Assembly (NCBI GenBank): GCA_934589835.1
Contig: CAKTOK010000052.1
Location: 1-8,474, forward strand
Direction: 5' to 3'
Source of the DNA: an uncultured Oscillospiraceae bacterium
GTDB lineage: Bacteria; Bacillota; Clostridia; Oscillospirales; Oscillospiraceae
Length of the DNA: 8,474 bases
The translations under genes and the position numbers were made by a program. The number at the start of each line of letters is the position of its first letter. Positions within the stretch are counted from its first letter, which is position 1. The notes under the pieces are model-generated. The model made no database searches, had not been told where the DNA came from, and saw only the letters and a program-made list of their open reading frames with translations. Of this stretch, positions 1-5,911 are shown piece after piece.

Positions 1-73
1 CACGGAAGTTAAGCTCGCTTCTGCTGACAATACTTGGCTGGAGACGGCCCGGGAAGATAGGTAGCGCCAACAC
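1..73 (+). rRNA. rrf: 5S ribosomal RNA, 3' part
   Basis: The first 73 bases read as the 3' two thirds of a bacterial 5S rRNA. The conserved loop segment CACGGAAGTTAAGCTC opens the window, and the 3' strand of helix I (CGCCAACAC) ends at about 73. The 5' part lies off the left edge. A strong terminator follows with no gap, so this is probably the last gene of an rRNA operon; no tRNA follows it. The exact 3' end is uncertain by a few bases because the partner strand of helix I is not in the window. Confidence 0.95.
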
Positions 74-110
74 AAAGCCCACGACGTTCGTCGTGGGCTT
101 TGCTTTTGTT
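74..110 (+). terminator. Rho-independent terminator of the rRNA operon
   Basis: A perfect 12-bp stem (74-85 with 90-101) closes a GTTC loop and is followed by GCTTTTGTTT. It starts right after the 5S 3' end, as expected for the end of an rRNA operon. Confidence 0.95.
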
Positions 111-134
111 TCGACACCCCTCTCTGCTGCGGGC

Positions 135-251
135 TTATATCTGAACTACGCGCACCTCCAGATCCACCTGCTCCACGCCAGCTTCCCGGACAAAGGTGAG
201 CACGCCCTCGCCAACGGAGTCGCCGCGCTTGCGATTTTCCGCCTGATGTGG
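135..251 (-). pseudogene. Possible C-terminal gene remnant, unidentified
   Basis: On the minus strand a frame ending in TAA at 137-135 encodes a protein-like stretch that includes GDSVGEGVLTFVREAGVEQV and ends in VRVVQI. Its codons favour purine, mostly G, in first position, as coding DNA does, and the hydrophobic alternation suggests helix-strand structure. The frame stays open to the right into the acetyltransferase gene, but no start codon or ribosome binding site was found. It may be the tail of a gene cut off by a rearrangement next to the rRNA operon. I do not recognise the family. The opposite strand also has an open frame here with high GC3, which could be its shadow. Low confidence. 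Confidence 0.25.
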
Positions 252-257
252 TAAGAT
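229..257 (+). promoter_or_regulatory. Weak candidate sigma-A promoter for the acetyltransferase
   Basis: TTGCGA (229-234), a 17-bp spacer and TAAGAT (252-257) each match consensus at 4 of 6 positions. This would give a short leader of about 25 nt before the ATG at 289. Confidence 0.4.
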
Positions 258-288
258 AACCCAAACAGGACTGCGAGGGGGAAAACAG

Positions 289-726
289 ATGGCTATTACG
301 ATCCGCAGGATGCAGAGCGGCGACGCTGACGAACTGTACCGGCTGCTGTCAGACCCGGTGGTGATGCGCTATCTGGAGCTGCCCTATGACAGGGCACGGA
401 CGGAGGTGTTTCTGCGCCGTGCGGGACTGGCGGCACAGCCCCTCGTGTATGCGGTGGAGGAGGGCGGGAGCTTTATCGGCTATGTGATCTATCACGCATA
501 CGATGGGAACAGCATGGAGATTGGCTGGGTGCTGCTTCCGGAATACTGGGGGCGCGGCTATGCGTCGGCACTGACCGACCGGCTGATCTGCTTGGCAAGG
601 CAGGAGGGAAAGGGCGTTGTGATCGAATGTGTGCCGGAGCAGGCGGCGACGGTGCATCTTGCTGTCAAAAAAGGGTTCCGGTATTGCGGGATGGCTGACG
701 AACTGGCGGTGTACCGGCTTGCGTGA
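289..726 (+). CDS. GNAT-family N-acetyltransferase
   Basis: A 145-residue protein of GNAT fold, expected to transfer an acetyl group from acetyl-CoA to an amine in the cytoplasm; the substrate is unknown. The acetyl-CoA-binding motif A is clear at residues 77-100: strand EIGWVLLPEYW, then the pyrophosphate loop W87-G-R-G-Y-A92, then a helix. The C-terminal ATVHLAVKKGFRYCG (120-134) is the usual last helix plus 'GF' turn, closest to the RimJ/RimL-like subgroup. The length is about normal for a single-domain GNAT. The ATG at 289 is preceded by a GAGGGGG Shine-Dalgarno sequence at 275-281. The gene stands alone, with its own terminator 120 bp downstream. The fold is secure, the substrate open. 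Confidence 0.9.
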   Translation: MAITIRRMQSGDADELYRLLSDPVVMRYLELPYDRARTEVFLRRAGLAAQPLVYAVEEGGSFIGYVIYHAYDGNSMEIGWVLLPEYWGRGYASALTDRLICLARQEGKGVVIECVPEQAATVHLAVKKGFRYCGMADELAVYRLA

Positions 727-768
727 GGTGCGGGAAACGCCGCCGGAGAAATAGAAAACAGTAATACG

Positions 769-797
769 GCACACCATCCGCAGGGGATGAGGTGTGC
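769..797 (+). other. Stem-loop between the acetyltransferase and its terminator
   Basis: GCACACC (769-775) pairs with GGTGTGC (791-797) and ATCC (776-779) with GGAT (785-788), with a 2-nt bulge and a GCAGG loop. No U-tract follows, so it is not itself an intrinsic terminator. It may stabilise the mRNA 3' end or have no function. Nothing else was seen in 727-845. Confidence 0.4.
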
Positions 798-845
798 GGG
801 ACGCGGGAGAACGAACGGAAGCACACCGGTGCCGGAATAATGAGA

Positions 846-883
846 CGCCCCTCACGAGGACTGACCTCGTGGGGGGCGCTTTT
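846..883 (+). terminator. Rho-independent terminator, possibly bidirectional
   Basis: A 14-bp stem (846-859 with 865-878, one G-U pair) with an ACTGA loop is followed by CTTTT. It ends the acetyltransferase transcript. It also sits 11 bp past the stop of the minus-strand membrane gene, though the minus side lacks a clear T-run. Confidence 0.85.
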
Positions 884-888
884 GCCGG

Positions 889-1191
889 TCAAAAGATGCC
901 GTGGTTGTATCTGATCTGCCCGTATAGAATGAACGCCAGACCGATGACTGTTGCCGGAAGCACGATATAATCGATCGCTGCTTCGTTCCGGAAGGTGACG
1001 AGATACGCTAAGAGAAGGGAAGCGCCAATGACAAGCGTCCCCGTGCCGACAGCTCTGCCGTATGGGGCAACATCTTCCTCTTTTACATTTCTGCGGTTGT
1101 AGGAGTGTATCGTGCTGATATTTCCCCTTATATTGACGATGCCAAGCGTTGACAGGAGGATGCCTAAAATCAGAAGCGGCAGATACTCCAT
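889..1191 (-). CDS. Small three-helix membrane protein, function unknown
   Basis: A 100-residue integral membrane protein. Hydrophobic segments lie at about residues 3-21, 47-67 and 73-92. Between the first two is a conserved-looking polar loop, NISTIHSYNRRNVKEEDVAP (24-43), followed by YGRAVGTGTL. I have an impression of short clostridial membrane proteins with a similar 'IHSYNRRNV..ED' loop but cannot name a family or function. The start is well supported: AGGAGG lies at 1202-1197, five bases before the ATG, and there is a near-consensus sigma-A promoter about 90 bp upstream. It is monocistronic, tail-to-tail with the upstream acetyltransferase. Confidence 0.85.
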   Translation of the reverse strand: MEYLPLLILGILLSTLGIVNIRGNISTIHSYNRRNVKEEDVAPYGRAVGTGTLVIGASLLLAYLVTFRNEAAIDYIVLPATVIGLAFILYGQIRYNHGIF

Positions 1192-1277
1192 TGTGACCTC
1201 CTAGAATAACTCTTCAAAATTTTTCCAAGGCGAGAGAGATTGAGGGCCAACTCCCTGCCAAGCATTCTGTTGTTATG

Positions 1278-1306
1278 ATTATAGTTCTGCCGGATTTTGC
1301 TGTCAA
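1278..1306 (-). promoter_or_regulatory. Strong sigma-A promoter of the membrane protein gene
   Basis: On the minus strand TTGACA (1306-1301), a 17-bp spacer and TATAAT (1283-1278) match consensus fully. Transcription should start near 1271, leaving a leader of about 80 nt. Confidence 0.9.
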
Positions 1307-1375
1307 TACGGCCGCGCAGTGTTTACCCAGCACATCAGGGCAGAGAAGCCGCGGGGGATGCCTGAGCAATGGCAT

Positions 1376-1408
1376 AAAAAATATCCCCGGGAGACTGACC
1401 CACGGGGA
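1376..1408 (-). terminator. Orphan minus-strand terminator-like hairpin
   Basis: Read on the minus strand, TCCCCG (1408-1403) pairs with CGGGGA (1389-1384) around a loop that can form a further GGG/CCC pairing. TAT and a run of six T (1381-1376) follow. No minus-strand gene lies upstream of it until the methyltransferase, which has its own terminator, so it may be the leftover of a lost gene or a block on antisense transcription into the membrane gene's promoter. Confidence 0.55.
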
Positions 1409-1440
1409 CAATGGCTGGCGTGGCTGTGTCCTGAGCGGCA

Positions 1441-1469
1441 TTGACTTCCTGCGGTGGGGGCAGTATACT
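1441..1469 (+). promoter_or_regulatory. Sigma-A promoter of the GNAT-VOC fusion gene
   Basis: TTGACT (1441-1446), a 17-bp spacer and TATACT (1464-1469), each 5 of 6 to consensus. The predicted start is near 1476, which leaves an unusually long leader of about 154 nt. Confidence 0.75.
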
Positions 1470-1475
1470 GTCGCC

Positions 1476-1629
1476 ATGCCGCAGCTGTGTCTGGGAGGCG
1501 CAGCTGCGGAGCAGCGAGCAGTGCTTTAGACGCATGGCCTGAGAGCGCGAAACGGCAGGGTGCGTTGCAACGCTGAGAACGCAGCGAAAATTGATACAGA
1601 TGACTGGTACAGGCAGAGGAGGAGATCCC
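1476..1629 (+). promoter_or_regulatory. Long structured 5' leader with a 17-codon upstream reading frame
   Basis: The leader of the fusion gene holds a hairpin of CGCAGCTG (1480-1487) with CAGCTGCG (1501-1508) and a 12-bp palindrome GCGTTGCAACGC (1562-1573). The palindrome overlaps a competing hairpin, CGCTG (1571-1575) with CAGCG (1582-1586). An ATG at 1476, at about the predicted transcription start, opens a 17-codon frame ending in TAG at 1527-1529. There is no U-tract, so any control would act on translation or RNA stability. It matches no riboswitch class I know; a regulatory role is inference. Confidence 0.35.
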
Positions 1630-2595
1630 ATGATCGTGATACGGGACGCGGCGATGACGGATGCAGCGCGCATTCGGGAGATTTACAACTACTATGTGCA
1701 GCATACGGCCATCTCCTTTGAATATGCGACGCCAACACAGGCGGAGATGGAGGCGCGGATGCGGCGGACCATGGCGCGTTACCCCTATCTGGTGGCGGAG
1801 CGGGACGGCGTGGTGCAGGGATACGCCTACGCTGGGCCGTTTGTGGGCCGCGCGGCCTATGACTGGGGCAGTGAGCTGTCCATCTATCTGGCCGCCGATG
1901 CACAGAGGTGTGGTATGGGCAAGCTGCTCTATACCGCCATGGAGCAGGCGCTGAGGGGAATGGGCATTCTTGACCTGTACGCCTGCATCGGTGTGCCGGA
2001 GCGGGAGGATGCGTATCTGACCAACAACAGCGCGGATTTCCACGCCCATCTGGGCTTCCGGCGCGTGGCGCTATTCCGCAACTGCGGCCGCAAATTTGGG
2101 CGATGGTATCACATGATCTGGATGGAGAAGACCATCGGCGAACACCGAGCGGATCAGCCGTCGGTGACGCCGTACCCTCAGACAAGGGGCGGGACGGTCC
2201 AGACGGTGCGTGAGACAAAGCTGGACCATGCGGCGGTGTATGTCCGCGATCTGGAGGCGGCGCGGGCGTTCTTTGTCCGGTATCTGGGCGGTGTGTCCGG
2301 CGAGCGTTATGAGAATGTCAAAACGGGGCTCCGTTCCTACTTCCTGCGGTTCGGAGACGGTGCGCGGCTGGAGCTGATGTACCGGCCAGAGTTGGCCGAC
2401 GCAGGCAGCGCGGCGCAGTGCGGCTACGCCCATACGGCGTTTTCGCTGGGGAGCCGCGAGGCGGTGGATGCGCTGACCCAGCGGCTCTGCGGGGACGGCT
2501 ATGCGGTGGTCAGCGGGCCGCGGGTCACGGGGGACGGCTATTATGAGAGCTGTGTCGTCGGACCGGAGGGACTCCTTGTGGAGCTGACGGTGTAA
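1630..2595 (+). CDS. Fusion: PAT-type GNAT acetyltransferase + VOC (glyoxalase/bleomycin-resistance) domain
   Basis: A 321-residue two-domain protein. Residues 1-170 resemble phosphinothricin/methionine-sulfoximine acetyltransferases: IYNYYVQHTAISFEYATPT (18-36), acetyl-CoA loop Q92-R-C-G-M-G97, TNNSADFHAHLGF (131-143), and KFGRWYHMIWM near 155-165. After a linker (about 171-196), residues 197-321 form a VOC domain with all four expected metal ligands: H200, E248, H268 and E318. Known PAT-type enzymes acetylate small amino-acid analogues, and VOC proteins include lyases, dioxygenases and antibiotic-binding proteins; a joint role in small-molecule detoxification is inference. The ATG at 1630 is chosen because GAGGAGGAG lies at 1616-1624; an in-frame TTG at 1591 has no such site. 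It overlaps the convergent methyltransferase frame by 55 bp. Confidence 0.9.
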   Translation: MIVIRDAAMTDAARIREIYNYYVQHTAISFEYATPTQAEMEARMRRTMARYPYLVAERDGVVQGYAYAGPFVGRAAYDWGSELSIYLAADAQRCGMGKLLYTAMEQALRGMGILDLYACIGVPEREDAYLTNNSADFHAHLGFRRVALFRNCGRKFGRWYHMIWMEKTIGEHRADQPSVTPYPQTRGGTVQTVRETKLDHAAVYVRDLEAARAFFVRYLGGVSGERYENVKTGLRSYFLRFGDGARLELMYRPELADAGSAAQCGYAHTAFSLGSREAVDALTQRLCGDGYAVVSGPRVTGDGYYESCVVGPEGLLVELTV

Positions 2596-3179
2596 GAAAA
2601 AGAGCTGTATATGACCGCGAAAGCGGTCATATACAGCTCATCAAAAACGAAATAGATCTCATCGGCATCCCACAGGTCACCGGCCTGGAGACGGCACGCC
2701 TCCAGCGCGGCTCTGGAAGGGAAAGCCACATCACCGATATAGAGACAGCCGCCCTCCCGCAGCAGGGGAAGAAGGCTGCGGATGAAATCCACTTTTTGCC
2801 GGTCCGTCAGGTGATGCAGCGAGTAGGTGGCAACGATGGCATCGTAGGTGCGCTGTGTCAGCGGTGCGGACAGCCCCTGTGAGAAGTCGCCGCAGAAAAG
2901 AGTGGCCTTCGGCATTCTGGCTTGTGCCAGCCGGAGCATCTGTGCGGAAAAGTCCTGCCCATAGATGCGGCAGCCCCGGGCATAGAGCGCGGCGCTCAGC
3001 GTGCCGGTGCCAAAGCCGATGTCCAACACATCCTCTGCACCCTGAGAGAGGACATTGCGGCAGATCGTATCCAGAATGTCACGGTATCCTGCGAAGGGAT
3101 AGCGATCATCAGCGTCCGAGAGAGCGACGCTCTGCTCGTAGTCCTTCGCCCATTGGTCAAAGCCTTTTTCGTTCAGCAT
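2541..3179 (-). CDS. Class I SAM-dependent methyltransferase with a displaced C-terminus
   Basis: A 212-residue Rossmann-fold methyltransferase resembling the YrrT-like family. SAM motif I is VLDIGFGTGTLS (51-62), followed by an acidic strand-2 region (IYGQDFS, 72-78), GDFS (97-100), and the motif IV-VI region DAIVATYSLHHLTD (113-126) and LREGGCLYIGDVAF (140-153). The substrate is unknown. The ATG at 3179 has an AAGGAG site just upstream and lies 22 bp after the HD gene, so the two form an operon. The end is odd. From about residue 183 the sequence (YMTAFAVIYSSF) is encoded by a perfect 17-bp hairpin, and the last 15 or so residues are antisense to the VOC domain. The usual last strands of the fold are not recognisable, so the gene may be 3'-truncated and possibly inactive. 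Confidence 0.85.
   Translation of the reverse strand: MLNEKGFDQWAKDYEQSVALSDADDRYPFAGYRDILDTICRNVLSQGAEDVLDIGFGTGTLSAALYARGCRIYGQDFSAQMLRLAQARMPKATLFCGDFSQGLSAPLTQRTYDAIVATYSLHHLTDRQKVDFIRSLLPLLREGGCLYIGDVAFPSRAALEACRLQAGDLWDADEIYFVFDELYMTAFAVIYSSFSYTVSSTRSPSGPTTQLS
2597..2639 (-). terminator. Strong minus-strand terminator located inside the methyltransferase frame
   Basis: A perfect 17-bp stem (2602-2618 with 2623-2639) closes a four-base loop (GAAA on plus, TTTC on minus). On the minus strand TTTTTCTT follows at once (2601-2594). The plus side lacks a T-run, so the hairpin works for the methyltransferase transcript, yet it lies 56 bp before that frame's stop codon. Confidence 0.85.
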
Positions 3180-3201
3180 GGTTTCTCCTTTTTCAGGTGG
3201 G

Positions 3202-3783
3202 TCATTTGGCGGGCGGGAGGCCGCCGGCGGCCTCGATCTTGGCCCGCGTTTCGTCGCGGACGGCCTCGCGAAGAGCGGTGAGGTACGAGGAAAAGGCCAC
3301 GTTCTCATCGGCGTAGGTCATATTCAGCGCGTATTCCCGCGGCAGCCAGGTGGAGATGGGAGCCTCGTTGTGCTGGATGACGGCCTCCAGCTTATCCAGC
3401 GCCTTGTACAGGCGGGCCTCCTGTGTCTCCAATGCGTCCATTTCGCCGTATAGCGCCGTCAGCTCCGTGCAGTAGGGGGCAGGGAGGCCGCGGACCCAGC
3501 GCTCCAGCAGGGTGTCCTCCCTCTCCGTGTCGGCAGCGGTCTTCAGAAAGGATGGGATGTCGCCGGTGAAGCATTCGCCCAGATCGTGGACGAGGCACAT
3601 CCGCAGGACCTTATCCATATCCAGCGCGGGAAATTCGTCCCGCAGGAAGAAGGCCATCAGGGTCAGACGCCAGCTGTGCTCCGCCACGCTTTCGCGGCGG
3701 CCGCCGGAGGTGTCGCAGTGGCGGGTGGTGTCCTTCAGCTTTTCGGCAGTGTGCAGGACTTGCAGCAGGTCGGTGGGACGCAT
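3202..3783 (-). CDS. HD-domain phosphohydrolase, YfbR/HDDC2-like 5'-deoxynucleotidase family
   Basis: A 193-residue HD-superfamily protein. The metal-binding set is visible: H36 in SVAEHSWR, H66-D67 in LVHDLGE, and D130 in KALDKLEA, with E70 and D75 (GDIPSF) also conserved in this group. YfbR-type enzymes remove the 5' phosphate from deoxyribonucleoside monophosphates in the cytoplasm. The family assignment is good, but the substrate is inferred from family. Length is normal. The ATG at 3783 follows AGGAGG with 8-base spacing, and a sigma-A promoter ends about 36 bp upstream. It is the first gene of an operon with the methyltransferase and is divergent from the PAP2 phosphatase. Confidence 0.88.
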   Translation of the reverse strand: MRPTDLLQVLHTAEKLKDTTRHCDTSGGRRESVAEHSWRLTLMAFFLRDEFPALDMDKVLRMCLVHDLGECFTGDIPSFLKTAADTEREDTLLERWVRGLPAPYCTELTALYGEMDALETQEARLYKALDKLEAVIQHNEAPISTWLPREYALNMTYADENVAFSSYLTALREAVRDETRAKIEAAGGLPPAK

Positions 3784-3818
3784 GGCGGATACCTCCTGAT
3801 CGTTGATCTCAGGGGAAA

Positions 3819-3847
3819 AGTATAGCAGATATGGGCGGAAGCGTCAA
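3819..3847 (-). promoter_or_regulatory. Sigma-A promoter of the HD/methyltransferase operon
   Basis: On the minus strand TTGACG (3847-3842), a 17-bp spacer and TATACT (3824-3819). The leader would be about 28 nt. Confidence 0.85.
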
Positions 3848-3850
3848 CGG

Positions 3851-3879
3851 TTGCGCGGCGGAGGAAAATGGTGTATAAT
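3851..3879 (+). promoter_or_regulatory. Divergent sigma-A promoter of the PAP2 gene
   Basis: TTGCGC (3851-3856, weak), a 17-bp spacer and a consensus TATAAT (3874-3879). Its -35 box is only 3 bp from the -35 box of the opposing promoter. Confidence 0.75.
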
Positions 3880-3923
3880 GGGAAAACAGGGCCGCGTCAG
3901 GCGGTCCGGGAAGGAGGGAAGAC

Positions 3924-4850
3924 ATGGAACTGTTATATGCATTGGAGTCTCTCCGGACGCCGCTGCTGGACAAGGTCATGGGCGCGGTGACATACATGGG
4001 CGGCGAGATGTTCTTCCTGGTCGTTGCCATCGGCGCGTTCTGGTGCGTCAGCAAGCGGCTGGGCTACTACCTGATGTTGGTGGGCTTTTTTGGCACGGTC
4101 ATCAACCAGTTTCTGAAAATTTTGTGCTGTGTGCCGCGGCCGTGGGTACAGGATCCCGATTTCACCATCGTGGAGAGTGCGCGGGCTGAGGCCACCGGCT
4201 ACTCCTTTCCCAGCGGCCACGCCCAGAACGCGGTGGGGACCTACGGCGGTCTGGCGCGATACACGAAGCGGGCCTGGCTGCGACGGGTATGCATTGTGCT
4301 GGCAGTGCTGATCTGCTTCAGCCGGCTGTATCTGGGCGTGCATACGCCGCTGGATGTTGGCGTGTCCCTCGTGCTGGCGACGGCGCTGGTGCTGCTGCTG
4401 TATCCGGTGATCCAAGAGGCGGACCGGCGGCCCGCCGTGCTGACGTGGACCATCGGAGTCATGGCGGTGTGCAGCGCCGCGTTCGTAGGGTATCTGTACC
4501 TGCGGGGCGGAACGGGGACCACGGCGGAGGACGCCGCCAACTATGCGAGCGCACTGTCCAACGGGTGGAAGCTGACGGGGGCCGCCATCGGCGTGCTCAT
4601 TGCCAATGTGCTGGACCGGAAGTATATCCGGTTCGAGACGGAGGCGGTCTGGTGGGCGCAGGGCATCAAGCTGGTGCTGGGCCTGGGGCTGCTGATGGCC
4701 ATTCGGGCAGGGCTGAAGACGCCGCTGATCGCGCTGTGCGGCGGCGCGGAGGAGATCGCGGGCGGTATCCGCTATCTGCTGACGGTGCTGTTTGCCGGAT
4801 GTGTGTGGCCCATGACGTTCTGGGGGTTCAGCCGTCTGGGGAGACGGTGA
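3924..4850 (+). CDS. PAP2-family membrane phosphatase
   Basis: A 308-residue multi-pass membrane protein with the full three-part PAP2 signature: K65 to R72-P73 (KILCCVPRP), P96-S-G-H99, and S133-R134 to H140 and D144 (SRLYLGVHTPLD). H99 and H140 are the expected catalytic histidines. PAP2 membrane enzymes dephosphorylate phosphatidic acid, phosphatidylglycerol phosphate or undecaprenyl pyrophosphate at the membrane; which one applies here is not visible. After motif 3 there is a long C-terminal extension with further hydrophobic segments (about 147-161, 171-193, 218-230, 248-262, 284-301), making it longer than minimal family members of about 200 residues. AAGGAGG at 3911-3917 sets the ATG at 3924. 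It is monocistronic, with a terminator downstream. Confidence 0.93.
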   Translation: MELLYALESLRTPLLDKVMGAVTYMGGEMFFLVVAIGAFWCVSKRLGYYLMLVGFFGTVINQFLKILCCVPRPWVQDPDFTIVESARAEATGYSFPSGHAQNAVGTYGGLARYTKRAWLRRVCIVLAVLICFSRLYLGVHTPLDVGVSLVLATALVLLLYPVIQEADRRPAVLTWTIGVMAVCSAAFVGYLYLRGGTGTTAEDAANYASALSNGWKLTGAAIGVLIANVLDRKYIRFETEAVWWAQGIKLVLGLGLLMAIRAGLKTPLIALCGGAEEIAGGIRYLLTVLFAGCVWPMTFWGFSRLGRR

Positions 4851-4892
4851 GCACGGCGGCTTTGCACAAGGAGACGGGAGCAATAGGATAAT

Positions 4893-4929
4893 AAAAAGCA
4901 TCCTCCGCAGGCGGCGGAGGATGCTTTTT
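4893..4929. terminator. Bidirectional terminator between PAP2 and EamA genes
   Basis: A 16-bp stem (4893-4908 with 4914-4929) with an AGGCG loop. The stem base is five A on the left and five T on the right, so it works in both directions for the convergent genes. Between the PAP2 stop and this hairpin, AAGGAG is followed by only ATAGGATAA, an RBS-like site with no gene. Confidence 0.92.
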
Positions 4930-4994
4930 CAGACATTACAGGCGGCGGCGATGCGTTCCGCAGCGAAATAGGCAGGGGACGCGCTCCCGCGGGG

Positions 4995-5888
4995 TCAGGC
5001 GTCGGAGGAGGGCTTCTTCAGCGCCACGATGACGCCGGCGGTGATAAGCACCGCGCCGATGACGCTCATGAGGGCGATCTGCTCATCCAGCACCAGATAG
5101 CCCACCACCAAGGTGACGAAGGGAGAGGCGTACAGGTAGTTGTTGGTGACCACCACGCCCAGACGCTGGAAGGCGATGTTCCAGATGGCGAAGCACACGG
5201 CGTTGCCGAACACGCCAAGGAACAGCCAGCTCAGAAGCATGGAGGGCGTGGTGAACAGAGGCCTCAGGTCTGGCATCCCATCGGTCAGCAGCATCAGGGG
5301 CAGGGCGGTGAGGAAGGCCCAGAGCATGACCCTGCGGGTGACGATGAAATTGTCATACCGCTCGGTGTACTTCTTGATGAGGACGGAGTACACAGCCCAC
5401 ATCAGGGCGGCGCCCAGCGCGATCAGGTCGCCCAGCGGGTTGAGGTGGAACGTCATCTGTCCGTTGAGCACCACCAGCACCACGCCGGCGATGGCGATGA
5501 CGGCGCCGATGTAGACGTACTTGCCCAGACGCTCGCCGCTGCGGGAGAAGAGCTGGGCCAGAATGACCGTCAGGATGGGGGACAGCGCGACGATGATGCT
5601 GACGTTGGCCGCATAGGTGTAGGTGAGAGCGGTGTTTTGCAGGAAGAAGTAGAAGCTGCCGCCGGTGATGCCGATGAGAATGAACATCAGCTCGTCCTTC
5701 CACGGGAGCTTCAGGGTTTTGGGGCGCAGCGCCCATAGGGCAATATAGGCAAGGCCCATGCGTAGGGGGATGATCTGGATGGCGGTATAGGCATTCAGCA
5801 GCTCCTTGGTCAATACAAAGCAGCTGCCCCAGACGAGGATGGTGAAGATGGCATAGACATGGCCCATCACCTTTTTCGATGCAGACAT
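4995..5888 (-). CDS. EamA/DMT-family transporter
   Basis: A 297-residue protein of the drug/metabolite transporter superfamily with two EamA repeats (about residues 9-140 and 152-290) and about ten transmembrane helices. The first helix carries the family-typical ILVWGSCFVLTKELL, followed by PLRMGLAYIAL. The repeat 1 end has NTALTYTYAANVSIIVALSPILT, and the second repeat has GALMWAVYSVLIKKY-like and YASPFVTLVVGYLVLDE segments. Members export or import amino acids and other small metabolites; the substrate cannot be told here. The ATG at 5888 is preferred because TTAGGAGC lies just upstream. An in-frame ATG at 5945 lies in the -10 region of the likely promoter and lacks a binding site. It is monocistronic. 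Confidence 0.9.
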   Translation of the reverse strand: MSASKKVMGHVYAIFTILVWGSCFVLTKELLNAYTAIQIIPLRMGLAYIALWALRPKTLKLPWKDELMFILIGITGGSFYFFLQNTALTYTYAANVSIIVALSPILTVILAQLFSRSGERLGKYVYIGAVIAIAGVVLVVLNGQMTFHLNPLGDLIALGAALMWAVYSVLIKKYTERYDNFIVTRRVMLWAFLTALPLMLLTDGMPDLRPLFTTPSMLLSWLFLGVFGNAVCFAIWNIAFQRLGVVVTNNYLYASPFVTLVVGYLVLDEQIALMSVIGAVLITAGVIVALKKPSSDA

Positions 5889-5911
5889 AGCGTTCGCTCC
5901 TAACAAATCAA

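Noticed and set aside
1540..1600. T-box riboswitch before the fusion gene, suggested by AGGGTG and CAACGC
   Set aside because: The T-box core AGGGTGGNACCGCG is not matched, there is no recognisable Stem I and no terminator hairpin.
1591..1629. TTG at 1591 as the start of the fusion gene
   Set aside because: No SD before it, whereas GAGGAGGAG sits five bases before the ATG at 1630, and the family's N-terminus begins there.
1303..2218. Long open frames on the minus strand under the GNAT-VOC fusion
   Set aside because: They mirror the coding frame of a well-supported gene with clear domains, have no ribosome binding site and give Arg/Pro/His-rich, low-sense proteins.
3933..4901. Open frame of over 300 codons antisense to the PAP2 gene
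   Set aside because: Antisense shadow in GC-rich DNA: Gln/Arg/His/Pro-rich product, no RBS, while the plus strand has the full PAP2 signature.
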